Below, in pieces: positions 39,795 through 51,734 of a stretch of 64,000 nt of DNA. Numbering within the stretch: the first letter of the stretch is position 1; the number at the start of each line of letters is the position of its first letter. Under the pieces are notes generated by a model that searched no databases, was not told the origin of the DNA, and was given only the letters and a program-made list of their open reading frames with translations. Both the position numbers and the translations under genes were made by a program. Source of the stretch: Symsagittifera roscoffensis (lineage: Eukaryota > Xenacoelomorpha > Acoela > Convolutidae); NCBI RefSeq assembly GCF_963678635.1, contig NC_087064.1:68810123-68874122 (forward strand), read 5' to 3'.

Positions 39795-42667
39795 CTGAAA
39801 ATAATGTATGATACCTCTGGCACAAAAAGAACTCTCGTTATTTTTCATCCAAGAAGACTGAAACGTATTATTGTCTGAAGCAGCATCTCAACATACAAAC
39901 TAAAAAAAAGAATAGCACGCTGATATGCTAGCAGTTGAAAGTTTGTTGTTTTGCAAAACATCTATGATCCGTACGAGAAGGCATAATCCATTTTTAAAAA
40001 ATTCGAAGCACTTTCAAAAATGCATTCTTATTTTCAGAATTCCCAGTGGAATTTTAAATTATTCTTTTGATCCAGTTACCACAAAACAAAGTTTATATTT
40101 ACAAAGTGTCAATCAGTAGCCGATTTAGGGGGGATTCGACAAAATTTGAAATCTTTTCAAACATTTCTCACCATTTTTTTTGGAGTTCTCAGCTTTTTCC
40201 AATTGCCGTGTGGCAACGTTTTTTCAAGTTTTGTTATTTTTGTGCACGCGAGGAGAAGCACTAAAAGTAAGCTAACACTAATGTTGGTGACTTTAATTGA
40301 CAGCAGATATGTTTTCAAATTATAAACACTATCAAAACAGGAATACTTTTTTTTTCAAGTTTCAAAGTCATTAGTTTTTTTTAGATTTGTTAACCTTGTG
40401 TTGTGGCAGCGTTAATAAATCTTAATTGAATCGTTTATTTATAAATTTTCTAAAACTGAAAACTTAGTTTGCATGAGCTTAAAAAATAAATTTTTTGCTC
40501 TACTTCTTCTAAATTGGAATAGAATTTGACATCAGACAATGCACACACTGGAAATCATTCACTAAAAAATACTGAAAGTGTATAATCAACCTTTTGTAAA
40601 TAAAATACGTCATTCTGAATCTTCAAACTCAACATTAGAGAATTCAAAATATACAAAAAGTCCAAAAGAAAAAAAAGAAGTTCAAAGTTAACACATGAAA
40701 TTCGAATGCATCACTGACATTTTTTAACCATATAAATGAAACAAAACTTTCAAACGCAACAAAAGTCACTCTTCGATTTCAAGTCCTTGAACATCTTCTT
40801 CTTTTAAAGAAAGAGAATAGACATGAGAGCATTGCTCGCTCAAGGTGCACTTTTTGCTGCTGTTATGACTGCTAATTTATTGCTTCATTATCAGGAAAAT
40901 GAAACTTGGGAGATTCGTTTTGCACATGACTTTTTTGTCGGGACACATGAAAACACTTTGATGCAATAAAGGAAGAAAATAGCTCAATCATAACAGCAGA
41001 CAAAAGTGCAACTTGGGCGAATTATGTTCTCATGTCTTTTAATCTTTGTTTAAATGAAGAGGATATAGAATATATTGAACTCGAACAAAAAACTGTATTG
41101 TTTGAAAGACCAATGAGACACAAAATGAAACTTGAGTACCTTGAGTGTGCTACGCAAGACAAGGTTTTCAAACCACAAACAACGCTGATTGATTTTTTTC
41201 CGAGTTTTCAAATAACCCGTTTTTTCTTAGCGTGACATGGCACGGGTAATAGGAAAACGCAAAACTCTCAAAAAAAATTAAATAGAACCAATTTGAAATT
41301 TTTGTGTCAAAATAACTACAGTTTATTTAATTTTGACAGCTTAGAACAATACTTTTATTTAAAAAATCACAAAAGTTTTGTTTTTTTTACCAAAAAGTTG
41401 GAATTTATGGGCTAGGGGTTTGATTTTTGCAACGTCTCAAAATATTTTTAGCAACTAACTTTTTCAGAACAACATAAACTGAGCCTAAGTTATTTGAAAA
41501 AAAAAAAACAGTTTCGTTAGAATTTACAAAGGAATGTTGAAATTTTTGAGTATTTAAAAAAACTTCTGTCATAATTGGTTTCTTCCTTTTAAAAATTGTG
41601 GTAGCTGTATAGAAGGTCAGCTTCACTTATTTTAACAATTATAGGCGAGGTTTGGAATTTCAATCAGCAAAGCATGTCAACTTTACCCACATTCTTATTT
41701 ATTCAAAAGTGCTGACAAGAAAAAATTTTGGATTTTGTATCAAACTCTGTCCATACTAGAGATTCATCGCCAAAACCTATACAAAAAACAAAGAACGAGA
41801 CAGCAAGTTTTTTAATCGAACGATCATTAGCGGCGAGAAAACTAAACTATGAATGTTTTTGAAAAATACATTTTTTGAGTTTTATCTTCTTAAAAAAGTA
41901 ATTCAAGCTTATTAACATGCTACTACTATTGAACAAGACCAAATTTTCAGCCATTCACTTATAAAAACACCTCACCATTTACAATACTTTTGGGTAGCGA
42001 AATTAGTATAAAAATATCTTAGGTACAGTATAGCTTTTCCAGCAGTAAAAAAAACGGGTAGTTTTTATTGTAATAATTTATATACTGTATTGATTGCAAT
42101 GAATTTTTATTTTGTAAACAATCATTAAAAAATGTAGTATGGAATTGATATGTCATGAAAGTTTGCCTTTATGATAACCAAATCGAAGCAGACAAGTTGA
42201 TTTTTTTTACCAAAAGTTATTCAACTTTTTGCTCAAAAACCAATTTTTGTGTAACCCCTACCATTTTCTGAATATAATGTGTGGATAACCCAAAGAAAAA
42301 AATCTTTATAAAACAATCATTTGTAGATGCTGCAGAAAAATTAGTTTTTAGCCTCAGATTCTATGTTTTAGGTATGTTGCATTTCATTGAAAAAATCTGT
42401 TTTTATATTTGAAAAATGCTTTTACAATCTATATAAAACGTATACAATCTGCGTAGAACTGGTAGAAAATTCAGTAAAAAAGTAGCAGCAACCAAATTGG
42501 ATTATGATTGATTATTAAAAAAAATGAAACTCAAGCTTTTTTGTATAAGAACGGACTAAAATTGATTTAAACTCTCTGTTCTATTCCAGTTTTTGAAAAA
42601 AAGCGAGGAATATACATGCTTGGGGTAGTATTTAATTATTCAGACTAATTTCCGAAAAAAATGGCAG
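39795..42667. other. AT-rich region up to the assembly gap
   Basis: 2.9 kb with no recognised exon on either strand. It should include the upstream intron of the PLPP-like gene. A short diverged fragment of the hAT-like miniature element (CCGATTTAGGGGGGATTCGA) is at 40121-40140. A 48-codon ORF at 40823-40969 (see rejected list) is not accepted. Confidence 0.45.
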
Positions 42668-42867
42668 NNNNNNNNNNNNNNNNNNNNNNNNNNNNNNNNN
42701 NNNNNNNNNNNNNNNNNNNNNNNNNNNNNNNNNNNNNNNNNNNNNNNNNNNNNNNNNNNNNNNNNNNNNNNNNNNNNNNNNNNNNNNNNNNNNNNNNNNN
42801 NNNNNNNNNNNNNNNNNNNNNNNNNNNNNNNNNNNNNNNNNNNNNNNNNNNNNNNNNNNNNNNNNNN
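42668..42867. other. assembly gap (200 N)
   Basis: Exactly 200 N, probably a fixed-size gap of unknown true length. The right edge enters a small direct repeat: GGGGTGGAGGATATTAACTTGG, then GGGGGGAGGATGTTAATTGATC. Confidence 0.95.
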
Positions 42868-42950
42868 TGTAAATTAAATTGAACGCTGGGGTGGAGGATA
42901 TTAACTTGGTCTATTTGGGGGGAGGATGTTAATTGATCTGAAGTAACTAC

Positions 42951-43044
42951 CCGACTGTTGGATGATGAGTTTGGTGGCATCGTCCTCAGAGTCCACCAGT
43001 CCCCTCAGAGCTCCCAATTCCGCCTGCAGATGACTGTTGCAGAC
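42951..43044 (-). CDS. coiled-coil gene exon 2
   Basis: Reads VCNSHLQAELGALRGLVDSE and then DDATKLIIQQS in a single open frame between good splice sites, with phase 0 in and phase 1 out. Confidence 0.6.
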
Positions 43045-43925
43045 CTGAACAAACAAAACTCCAGAAAAGAATTGGGACCAAATGACTTATCCACCCTAAA
43101 CAAACATAGGGAGGAGATATTTCACTTGGCTTCGGTAGCGAATTTAGGGGGGAAGGGGGTACGGACGCTTTTTTTCCTCATGGATTCGACCCCTCTGCCG
43201 ACACAAAAGGTCTTCCCTTCGTACTAATTTGAGACATCCAATGTTGGTGATGGACCCTAAAATTTTTCTAACGGTTCATTCGGCACCAATATATACTAAT
43301 TTTGAGGGGGGAGCTCGCGCCGAAAAAACGCAATTTTTTGGTCGACATTTCCAAAAAGTGCCTAAAAACGCCTTTTTTGGCCCATTTTTTAAGCCCAACT
43401 GCATGGCAATTTTGTTTAACTAGAAATTTTCTCCCGAAAAAATTAGTTTTCTAAGATAAAAAAAAGTATGTCAAACATTTTTCCATAGATTCCATCTTTG
43501 GAATTGTATTATGGCTGTTTTTTGTCAATGCATGCACGTTATTAAATTAAGAAATAATACTTAGTAAAAAAAAAACTATTTAAGAACGGGATCATGTTAA
43601 ATTTTCGTACCAAAAATTTTCTACATAACGAAATTTTTAACGGATTACTTTAACTTTTTCCCCCTTAGGTACCTAGTAAAGAATTGCGAAACCCCCCCCC
43701 CCCCTATACTGAGCTAATTAGACGGATAAGCATATGTGAATTTTGCACACCTAGTAACGAATCTGCACCCATATGCACAATGCACAAGAGGATAAATAGC
43801 GAAAGAGGAAAGAGATGCTTATTAACCTCGAGACGGTCTAACTTGACTTTATAGTGGTTGTTCTCTTCTTGCAGACTGCTGAATTCTTCCCTCGAAAGAC
43901 TGAAACATCTGACAAGACCGCTCAT
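42951..43925 (-). CDS. 5' end of an unrecognised coiled-coil protein (2 exons)
   Basis: Exon 1 is 43925-43827 (ATG to GAG|GTTAAT, phase 0; 33 codons, MSGLVRCFSLSREEFSSLQ...). Exon 2 is 43044-42951, after TTGTTCAG and ending TCGG|GTAGTT in phase 1. The combined 64-residue sequence has heptad-like spacing (EEFSSLQEEN, KVKLDRLE, SHLQAELGALRGLV) and an acidic patch (DSEDDATK), typical of an N-terminal coiled coil. I do not recognise the family. Later exons would lie left of 42951, where the gap and then the PLPP-like exons follow on the same strand. Exon 2 leaves in phase 1 and the first visible PLPP-like exon enters in phase 1, so a joined transcript cannot be excluded, although coiled coil plus PAP2 is not a known arrangement. 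Confidence 0.6.
43045..43826 (-). other. intron of the coiled-coil gene
   Basis: Contains a partial hAT-like miniature element at about 43135-43420 and a C tract of about fourteen bases at 43690-43704. Confidence 0.6.
43135..43420. mobile_element. partial hAT-like miniature element
   Basis: Shares with 1-330 and 45471-45791 the ordered blocks GAATTTAGGGGGG, GGATTCGACCCC, GGCACCAATATATACTAATTTT and CCAAAAAGTGCCTAAAAA. Neither terminus is intact. Confidence 0.65.
43827..43925 (-). CDS. coiled-coil gene exon 1 (start)
   Basis: Start ATG at 43925-43923. The open frame continues upstream to a GTG at 43985 without another ATG, so this ATG is preferred. Donor CTCGAG|GTTAAT. Confidence 0.6.
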
Positions 43926-44625
43926 GGCAATCTCCTGTCCAACTATCGAATGGTTCTCACGACTCACCACACTCACAGTGCTCACGAGAACTCACAACTC
44001 AGGATGAAATATCAGAGACTACGATAAAAACGGCGCAAGGCTTAAGACTCACAAACTATAATACTAACGAACCGCGCACAGTGAGTAAACAAACTGCGAT
44101 TATTCAATGCGATTGCTTTTTCAATGATTTTTTGTTTGCTTATTGAGACGGAAAAAAGCAAGGACTACCATTTCAGTTTTTAGATTTTTTAGAGCAAGTA
44201 AAAACAGTTCTATAAATTGATCCGATTTTGAGTCCAGTTGTAAATAACCAGAGCTGAAAATTCGATTATCGCCCGCGCGATTGAAAATGGACATCTAATG
44301 GTGTAATCTGCCTTTGCTTTACCACCTAATCCGATCTTGGAAAGATGCGAGGGTCGGCCTAAAATCCCGCCACGAGTCCCGCCGGTGGGGGGAAAGGGAA
44401 GCTTGAAAAGAATATCGATTGACGCTTAAGCTTCAAATCAACGGCTGAATTGATCTAGCAACCCTGCTTGTCAATGTTTATTGACGTATTGTACTAAAAT
44501 TTTAACCATATTTTCTCAATGAAAAAACGACTGGTAATATGCATGAATTTAGCTTTTGAAACTTTTGTTTTCTGCAGTTGATGCTTGTAAGCTCGACATT
44601 TGACCTTTTTGTCTATCAAACAAAA
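43926..44625. other. upstream region of the coiled-coil gene
   Basis: Presumed promoter and 5' UTR. Relatively GC-rich around 44330-44410. No TATA box or other motif could be assigned. Confidence 0.4.
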
Positions 44626-44955
44626 CTAAATTAACTTATACAAAATTTTGGAGATTATACCCTTATTAAAGTTTGTTGAGCTACGTAAGGGGCTCACTTT
44701 GAAATAATTATGTCTGTGATCGACTGGGTATTTTTGGCGTAATTTTTGATTAACTAAGAAAAACCAAAATGACCCATTTTTGGGGTAAAATGTCGGACCC
44801 GAATTTCGCAAAACAAATTACACCATATTAATTCTGCTAAAATTCCAAGCAAGTTTTGTCTCATAAGTTTTCACCTAAACTCAACCCAATTTGAGAAAAT
44901 GCGTTTTAAGTTTCAAGTTTAACGCGTTTTGTCCGGTTAATTTAAATCAGCACTG
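44626..44955. mobile_element. single arm of the Tc1/mariner-like foldback element
   Basis: About 330 bp homologous to the right arm of 20842-21561 (CCCATTTTTGGGGTAAAAT, CAACCCAATTTGAGAAAA, TTTTGTCCGGTTAATTTAAA), ending CAGCACTG followed by TA at 44956-44957. The left arm is missing or unrecognisable. Confidence 0.6.
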
Positions 44956-45470
44956 TACATTTTCAAACAAAACCGATATATAACAAGAAGCTGTTATTAA
45001 CTAGATGCTAATGGATGTGAAAACCCTATATCCCGTCTTTAGAAAAAGTTTGATCTACCATTTTTTTAAAAATTTTTTGTGATGTATAAGAAAAAAAGGT
45101 TAATTGTTTGTACAGACCTATCATTTGGATTCTTGACTGTATTCGGAAAAATTGCAAAAAAATGCATGAATTAAACAATTTTTTACTCCTTACAACTATT
45201 CTATTTTATTTTTTTTTGCTTGTGAAATTACTAAATTACTCATTTCTGTAATTCTTCAAACTCTTTCTTGTTTCAAACTTTCAACCTTTGAAACCAAAAT
45301 GCATCATTAAGGAAATCAAATCTTTGATTAAAAGCCTAACTAGTCTTTTGAAAAGGTCATAGATTTGCGATTAATTCACTGAACATACCGTGAAGTTTTC
45401 AAGACAAAAGGTTACAGACTGAAAATTCCGTATTTTCAGGACAACTTGTTGAACTTGATGTGGTTTCAAA

Positions 45471-45791
45471 CAGTGGCGGATTTAGGGGGGCGGGGGCGGA
45501 CGCCTCTTCCTCAGGGATTCGACCCCCTGCCGACCCAAAGGGATTCGACCCCCTGCCGACCGACCCCCTGCCGACCCATTTTTGCCAATATATACTAACT
45601 TTGAGGGGGAGCGTTCGCCAAAAAAAACGCAATTTTTTTGTCAAAATTTGTTTAAAAAAATGCCCAAAAACGGCTTTTCTGACCTGCGGCTCAAAAGTTT
45701 TTGTTCAATTTGGTCGAAATAAAAAAAGGTCCGCAAAATTTTCAAAAATGTTTGAAAATTATCCTCTCAAAAAGTTTTATAGCCGCCTCTG
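45471..45791. mobile_element. hAT-like miniature element, both ends present
   Basis: Starts CAGTGGCGGATTTAGG and ends TATAGCCGCCTCTG, giving an imperfect terminal inverted repeat. Internally GGGATTCGACCCCCTGCCGAC is tandemly repeated. The 8-bp flanks (GTTTCAAA and TTTTTATT) do not match, so no target duplication is claimed. Confidence 0.7.
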
Positions 45792-48059
45792 TTTTTATTG
45801 TTATGAAATGTAATAAGACATGGGGCGGCAATCCGTAAAAAGCGACCATTAATAACTGTAGATTAAGCGGCAAACGCTAATTACGCGAGTTCTTTCCAAC
45901 TTTGGTGTCCTTCCCCTAACAGTGAATTTTGTTCAGGTTTTTCTTTAAAATTAAATTCCTTTTGAATGAATGCATTTTATATTTTGTTGAAACGATACAG
46001 TATTTTTCTTGTTTGAAAGTTATTGATTTGCCACTAAATCACCAACGAATGAATATGTTTTCACTGAGTTTGAAAAATTATGTAGATCAATGATGATTTG
46101 TTTGCACAAGGGTGGCTGATTGATTGAACCCCGAGGAACTCCACAGATACTAGTTTCGGTTTTTGGTTGTTATTTGAGAATGTAGATTGGGATTTTGTAG
46201 TGCTTTCCTGATGCTTATTATCTCGTATATGCTTTGCTCGGATTCTTTTCCTTGCCTCTAAAAAATCTTCCGTTAGCCAAAGTATCAAATGCTGATCAAA
46301 TCTGTGTTAACTTGAATTAATTTTTAGTCAACTTTTGTTGTCCAATAACATAATATTGCGCTTTTGAAATAGCCTTTTCCTCATTTTTTTTGGGCAATTA
46401 TCTGGTTCCTTCAAATTTTATGAATTGATGACCATGAAGTAAAATAAAAAAAACATATTTTGAAAAGAATTTGTTATCATTTTTTTTCTGACGAAAACGA
46501 TGTCTGTTTTTGTCTTTACATTCTTCTGAATGAATCTTTCAATTTCAAGCTAACCGCAAACTGAAAAAATAATTTTGTGTGAAGTTTGCCAAAATTATCT
46601 TTTTTTGTCGTTTTTCTACAAAAAAACTGGAGAAGAACTTTTTGATGTGTTTCAAATTTTGATATGTTTCAAAGTTGGTCGCTAAATTGATGCCATTTAC
46701 ATGCAAGGAGTTCCTTCATCTTATATTTTTTTCCTGGCATAGGTTCGCTATTTTGTTGCATTTATCCAATAGTTCACTCAACAGTGTTTCGTTTTTGCAT
46801 CGCCTTTAGACTGACTTTGATTGGTTGGTTTTTTTCTAAATATCAATCCAAAGAGCTTTTTTAGTTTCTAGATAATCTGTTTTAAAAATTTCCTGAATCA
46901 ATTAAAATAGCCAACTCGTATTTTTTTTTCTTCGGACCATAAAAATACTTTTTTATGTAATCGAAATTTTCTTTCTATTTTTGATAGGCGTTAGCTTCGG
47001 TTGGAGCAATGGTTTATGATTACAGCAAATCATTAAGAAAAAAATAAAAAATTCCTAGTTAGTTTGTTGTGATGCCGTGAAATTTGTTTAAACAATAACA
47101 TTTCAGGTTTTTGTTTTCTAAAACGTTCCTTATTTTGCATAAATCTGCATGAATCTGCGGGACAAAAAAGCTTATTAGTTGCTAAGTTTCAGAAAAAAAA
47201 GACTTCTGAGTTTAAAAAGAATTAACATCTTATTTTTGATTCAAATTAGTAACATGATTGAGTATCTTACAATTTCAAGCGATATCATGCAATGTCAATT
47301 TACAAAATTAGAACCTAACTTGCGGTTAGTTTTCCATATATTTATTTTTGTATCGCTCTCTAAATCAACTGTTGATTGTATTTTGTTTTGCTGCCAATAT
47401 ATAATAGGTTATGAGCTCAGTTGCCTAACTGTGCGTCAGAAGTCAAAAATGACTGGCCTGGCAGAGCTAAAATCACAGACAATTGAGTAAAAAAAGTCGC
47501 AGAGAAAAAACTGAAATCGTAGATGGAAACCAGAGCAAAAGGAGGAAACATTAGGCCAGTGCGACTGTGCATTGAGATAATTCATTGATCAAAATCATCC
47601 TGGAGTCACAAAGAAAGCTGATAGCGAGAAAGAGATAGACTTGGCGTGAGAAAAACAGATGGATAGATCTTTTTGACTGTTCAAAGTGATAAAGTCGTTT
47701 GATATGATCTTTTATAAGATTAAAAAGACTGCAAGATCAAAACTGGATCTTCGTCGCTGCAAGAATGAAACTCAAACCTTATTTAAAAAACAGCAATCAC
47801 ACAAAAAAAAGTTCCAAAAGTTGCATGTTAATAGAAAAATACTACTTAGTATGAAGTCTGGGAAGCAATTTTTGTTTTGCTATGTCTCGGATTTTTTTTC
47901 GGTAAGAAGATTTGTGAGTTCTGGATTAGACTTAAGTAAAAACACACATGCTTATTTCTATAATGTGCGTTAAAAACTTGTTGATAGCGAATAGATTGAG
48001 TTTTTTTCATAAAATGAACGTGGAACAATGGGTATTTCGTCAGAGCCACACAGCTTAGG
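45792..48059. other. AT-rich non-coding region
   Basis: No gene recognised. About 47250-47410 is a diverged third relative of part of the following duplication (TATCGCTCTCTAAA, CAACTGTTGATT, TTTGTTTTGCTRCCAA in the same order as at 48850-48975). Confidence 0.45.
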
Positions 48060-51000
48060 TTAAAAAATTCTAAGTAAGAGATGCTATTGACTTGATGATA
48101 TTGTAAGACTATTGAAAAAAATGATGATATTGCAAATTGGAGAGCAGGTGCAGGCTGGAATTTTCTATCTTCAAGTGACAAAAAATGTAAATGGTGAAGT
48201 TGTCTCAAAATTTACTAGAGGACGAGCGAAAGTAGCTTTTGGAAACAAATCGTGTTTTCAGCAAGCAAATGGGACCGTTTACTTTCTATTTAGGTGAGAA
48301 ATTTTCCTGAGCAGGAAAACATTAGGAGTAGAACATCAAACAAAAATAGGAGTTGGTGAAGACAAAGAAACAACTCTAGGGCTTAGATTCAATGGTTTTT
48401 CTTAAGCGAGAGAGAACAGAAGAGTGAGGGTGCTAGTTGGTAAACTGAGGACAGAATTATAAACGATGATGATAAGAATAAATTGACCTAAAGTTTTTGT
48501 CAAGAGCTCCTCACCTTGATAAAAAATCGCTGAGTGAACGGATTAAGAATGAAGTGAGAACCAAATGGGAAGTTTCAGAGGTTTCAGAGTGTGCACTTGA
48601 AGTAAAGTTAAGAAATCGAGAGTAGTGAGTTTATAAGCAGAGTAAGCAAATCTTCAAGATATTTGAACTGAATCTCCCAGGATGAAACTGGATAAAACTG
48701 AAATTTCAAGGTAAAAACGATCCTCCCGACTGATGTAGGTTTTGATAAATTTAGCATTCTGTTTTTTACGAGAAATCATTTCCAATTTTTCAGCTCAAAC
48801 TATAAAGTTGATTGGATATCGCATAATGTTATTCAAATCACTCGATGTGATATCACGAGATCAGATCTCAACACGCGGTTAATTTTCATATATTGAGAAA
48901 TTAACTTATTAATCTTATATCGCTCTCTAAAACAACTGTTGATTCAAATTTGTTTTGCTACCAACCTGTGATATTCGCTTCTCTTTATATCTTGCAATTA
49001 GATTTAAACATGTATACATTTTTATAGTTTAGCAGGCTGATGCAGGTTTTGTTGGAGGCTGTTTTTATTCAGAATTTTGTTTTCGACAATCATTGCTTCT
49101 AATTTTAATGATCTCATATGAAGCTGTAGCTGGTCTTTCTTTTTCTCTAGTGATGAAACGTTTGGTTCAGATAAAATGACTCAAATTGTTCCGGTAAATA
49201 CAGGCACCATGACAATTTTTCATGTAATCAGCCTAACGTATTTAAGAAAAAAATTGATATTTATCAGGTTGAAGCGCTTTTTCCTTTTTCGAACTGTTTA
49301 GTCTCCTTGCGTTATTTAGGAGACAAAAGCTTTTTAACTTTTTTTGCTTTAGTTTGACAAAGATTTAACTTTCAATTTGAAAAGTTTTTATAAAAAGAAT
49401 ATTGATTTCTTTTCCTAAAATTGATGTTATCAGCGGGCAATGAAGAGAAGATTACAATTATTTTAATTATATGGTTCGATGACAGTGATTCGTGTTTTTA
49501 GAAACAACAAAAAGTTCGCGATTTATCCAATGTTCTTCTTTTCGAAATTGTAGTTTTAATTCACGGAGTGTTCAATTATTTTTAATTAAAACTCACTTAT
49601 TTTTGCGGGTGTGGTTTTTATTTCAAATTGAATAACAGAAAAAAGTTCATTTGATACGAATTTTTCTAAAAACTTCAATCAATTTTTTTAGTCAGTTTGG
49701 AAAATCCTCAACAATTGGAATCTGCTGTAAGCCTCTGCAGTGTCCGGGCTCACAAAATTTGTAATCGAATTTTTGTATTTGTTTCTCCGGCGTGGATATC
49801 ACAAGTTCTCTCTCAAAAACTTTTTTGTCTTTCGGCAAAATTGCAGGTAGTACTCATCGTTTACCTAATCTGAACCAACCAACAAATATTAGAGGGTCCA
49901 CAAAAAAGTTTTCAATTCGAAAAATTTATGAAACACAACAAATTTACAAAACCACTTCAGGATAGTACATTTTCTCAGTTTGTTTTTTTCTCTAACGATT
50001 AAAATTATTGCAAACTTGTTACTTCACATATGATAATTTTAAAGCACCAAAAATTTTAAGATTTTTTTCTGTGCTGAAAATGAAGAAACTCAGTTTTGGA
50101 AATGTGTTTAAGTTTCTTAAGTTCCTAATATTTATAGAAAAATAATTCAAATTTGACAATGAATGTTGGATATAACACACTTGTACCAATCCCCGGTTAG
50201 CTATAGGGGCATGTTTTATTTCAAACAGCTGAAAAATTATAAGCTAGATAATCATTGAAAACCTACATTGTGTCACATAACACATTGTTATTCTTAGGTG
50301 AGTCAAACTACATCGTTCTTGAGCTTTTTATCGTTTATTTTTTTCGTTTTGTACAATTTCAAATTTTCAATTTTACTTTTCATACAAACTTCTAAAAATC
50401 TCCCTTTTTGGAGATCTTTTGGCACGAAACCGTTTGAGACGCTCAGAGGAAATTTAAATAAGGTCTTCAAAGGTTTACCAAATGCTAAGCAAAAAAAAAC
50501 AATGCTGGAATTGTGTGCATTCATATCTCTTTAAAATATTTTTTTTTCATAAGCTTTCAATTAGTCCGAAAAATATAAAAAGAAATAATTTCATTATTTG
50601 TCTTCCAGGAAGGATAAGGTTTAAAAAAATGTTTCATTTCGGAAACGATAGCTACTTAGAGCTTTTGTTTTTAATAGTGTTGGTTTGGAGTTTAAGTTTT
50701 TGATCTTTAATTGCCGATTCGAAAACTTCAAAGTATTGAGAATTTAAGCAAGTGGTAAGCAAAAAAAACCATGAAACGTTCCAATTGAGAAAAAATTTAC
50801 CGACCGTTCCTTGAGATCGTTTTCGCAACTCTATCATTTTTTCAATAACAATTCCTTTTGTTTCAATGGTTTCAGTAAAAACGTTTAGTGCTCTTCTCCT
50901 GGCAAAGTTTAATTTTGAATAGGTTTGCGCCTTCTCTCGTCTCCCACAGTAAAAATTCACGAATTCCTTTTGGGACTCAATTGGTGAGTCCTGAAAAGCC

Positions 51001-51272
51001 CATTTGCCATCTGTTTTGAGTCAAGACTAAAAATTAGCATTAAAAACTTGAAAAAACAGCGATCACTCTCAACGATTAAAAGCTGCATTTTTTATTCAAG
51101 TAGCAAAAATCATTGCTGATGCATAAAAGGTAGAGAAATAAACTTTCAAACTCTGTACCCTAAAAGCAAGTTTTAGTGATGAAAAATTTGAATTCTCAAT
51201 GGTTTTCCGAAAAGGTTCTCCATCAGGATTATGCATTCAGCTACACTAACTCGAAGTGAGATTTGTACCACA
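48060..51272 (+). repeat. ~3.3-kb segmental duplication, copy 1
   Basis: Collinear with 51735-55238 from AGATGCTATTGACTTGATGA (48079/51752) to CAGCTACACTAAYTCGAAG (about 51238/55205). Divergence is moderate with many small indels, so it is older than the LTR-element duplications. An ORF at 48112-48297 is broken in the other copy. Confidence 0.85.
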
Positions 51273-51734
51273 ATACTTTGATTTAAAGGAAATCTTCAAA
51301 AAACTTAGAGACATATGTAGGCTCCCACAGCATGAAAGAGAAAAATTAATTTCATGAGACAAACCAATTTCACAGAAACTGTAAAAATGAGAATGAACAG
51401 AATGTGCCAACAAGTGCTGTCATTGATTATAATCAAATGGTCAACAAGTGTTGCTGGTTTTTGTCTGACAAATTTTGTGGTTCTCAGCGCTGAAACGTTG
51501 ATAAATTTAGCTGATGTTGTGTTTCAAGCCAAAACGAAGTTAGGTTTTGTTCAACTCATTCAATTTTCCGAATTAAAACGTGTACAAATCTGTACATACT
51601 CTTTTTTGATTTTGTATAACATTGTTTTGAAACCAATTCTAAGCTACAAAAAGGAGAACTAGTTTTTTCTGTATATCATTTTTAAATATTTGGCTGAATT
51701 AGAAAGTTTGTCGATTCAGTTTTTCAATTAACTT

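Noticed and set aside
40823-40969. 48-codon ORF with hydrophobic N-terminus (MRALLAQGALFAAVMTANLL) and AATAAA overlapping its stop
   Set aside because: Short, in an AT-rich region, with no homology recognised and no second line of evidence.
42645-42980. 111-codon minus-strand ORF across the gap
   Set aside because: Most of it is N. Only the exon part at 42951-43044 is supported, in a different reading frame.
48112-48297. 61-codon ORF in the segmental duplication
   Set aside because: The second copy at about 51785-51970 carries deletions and frame changes, so coding is not maintained.
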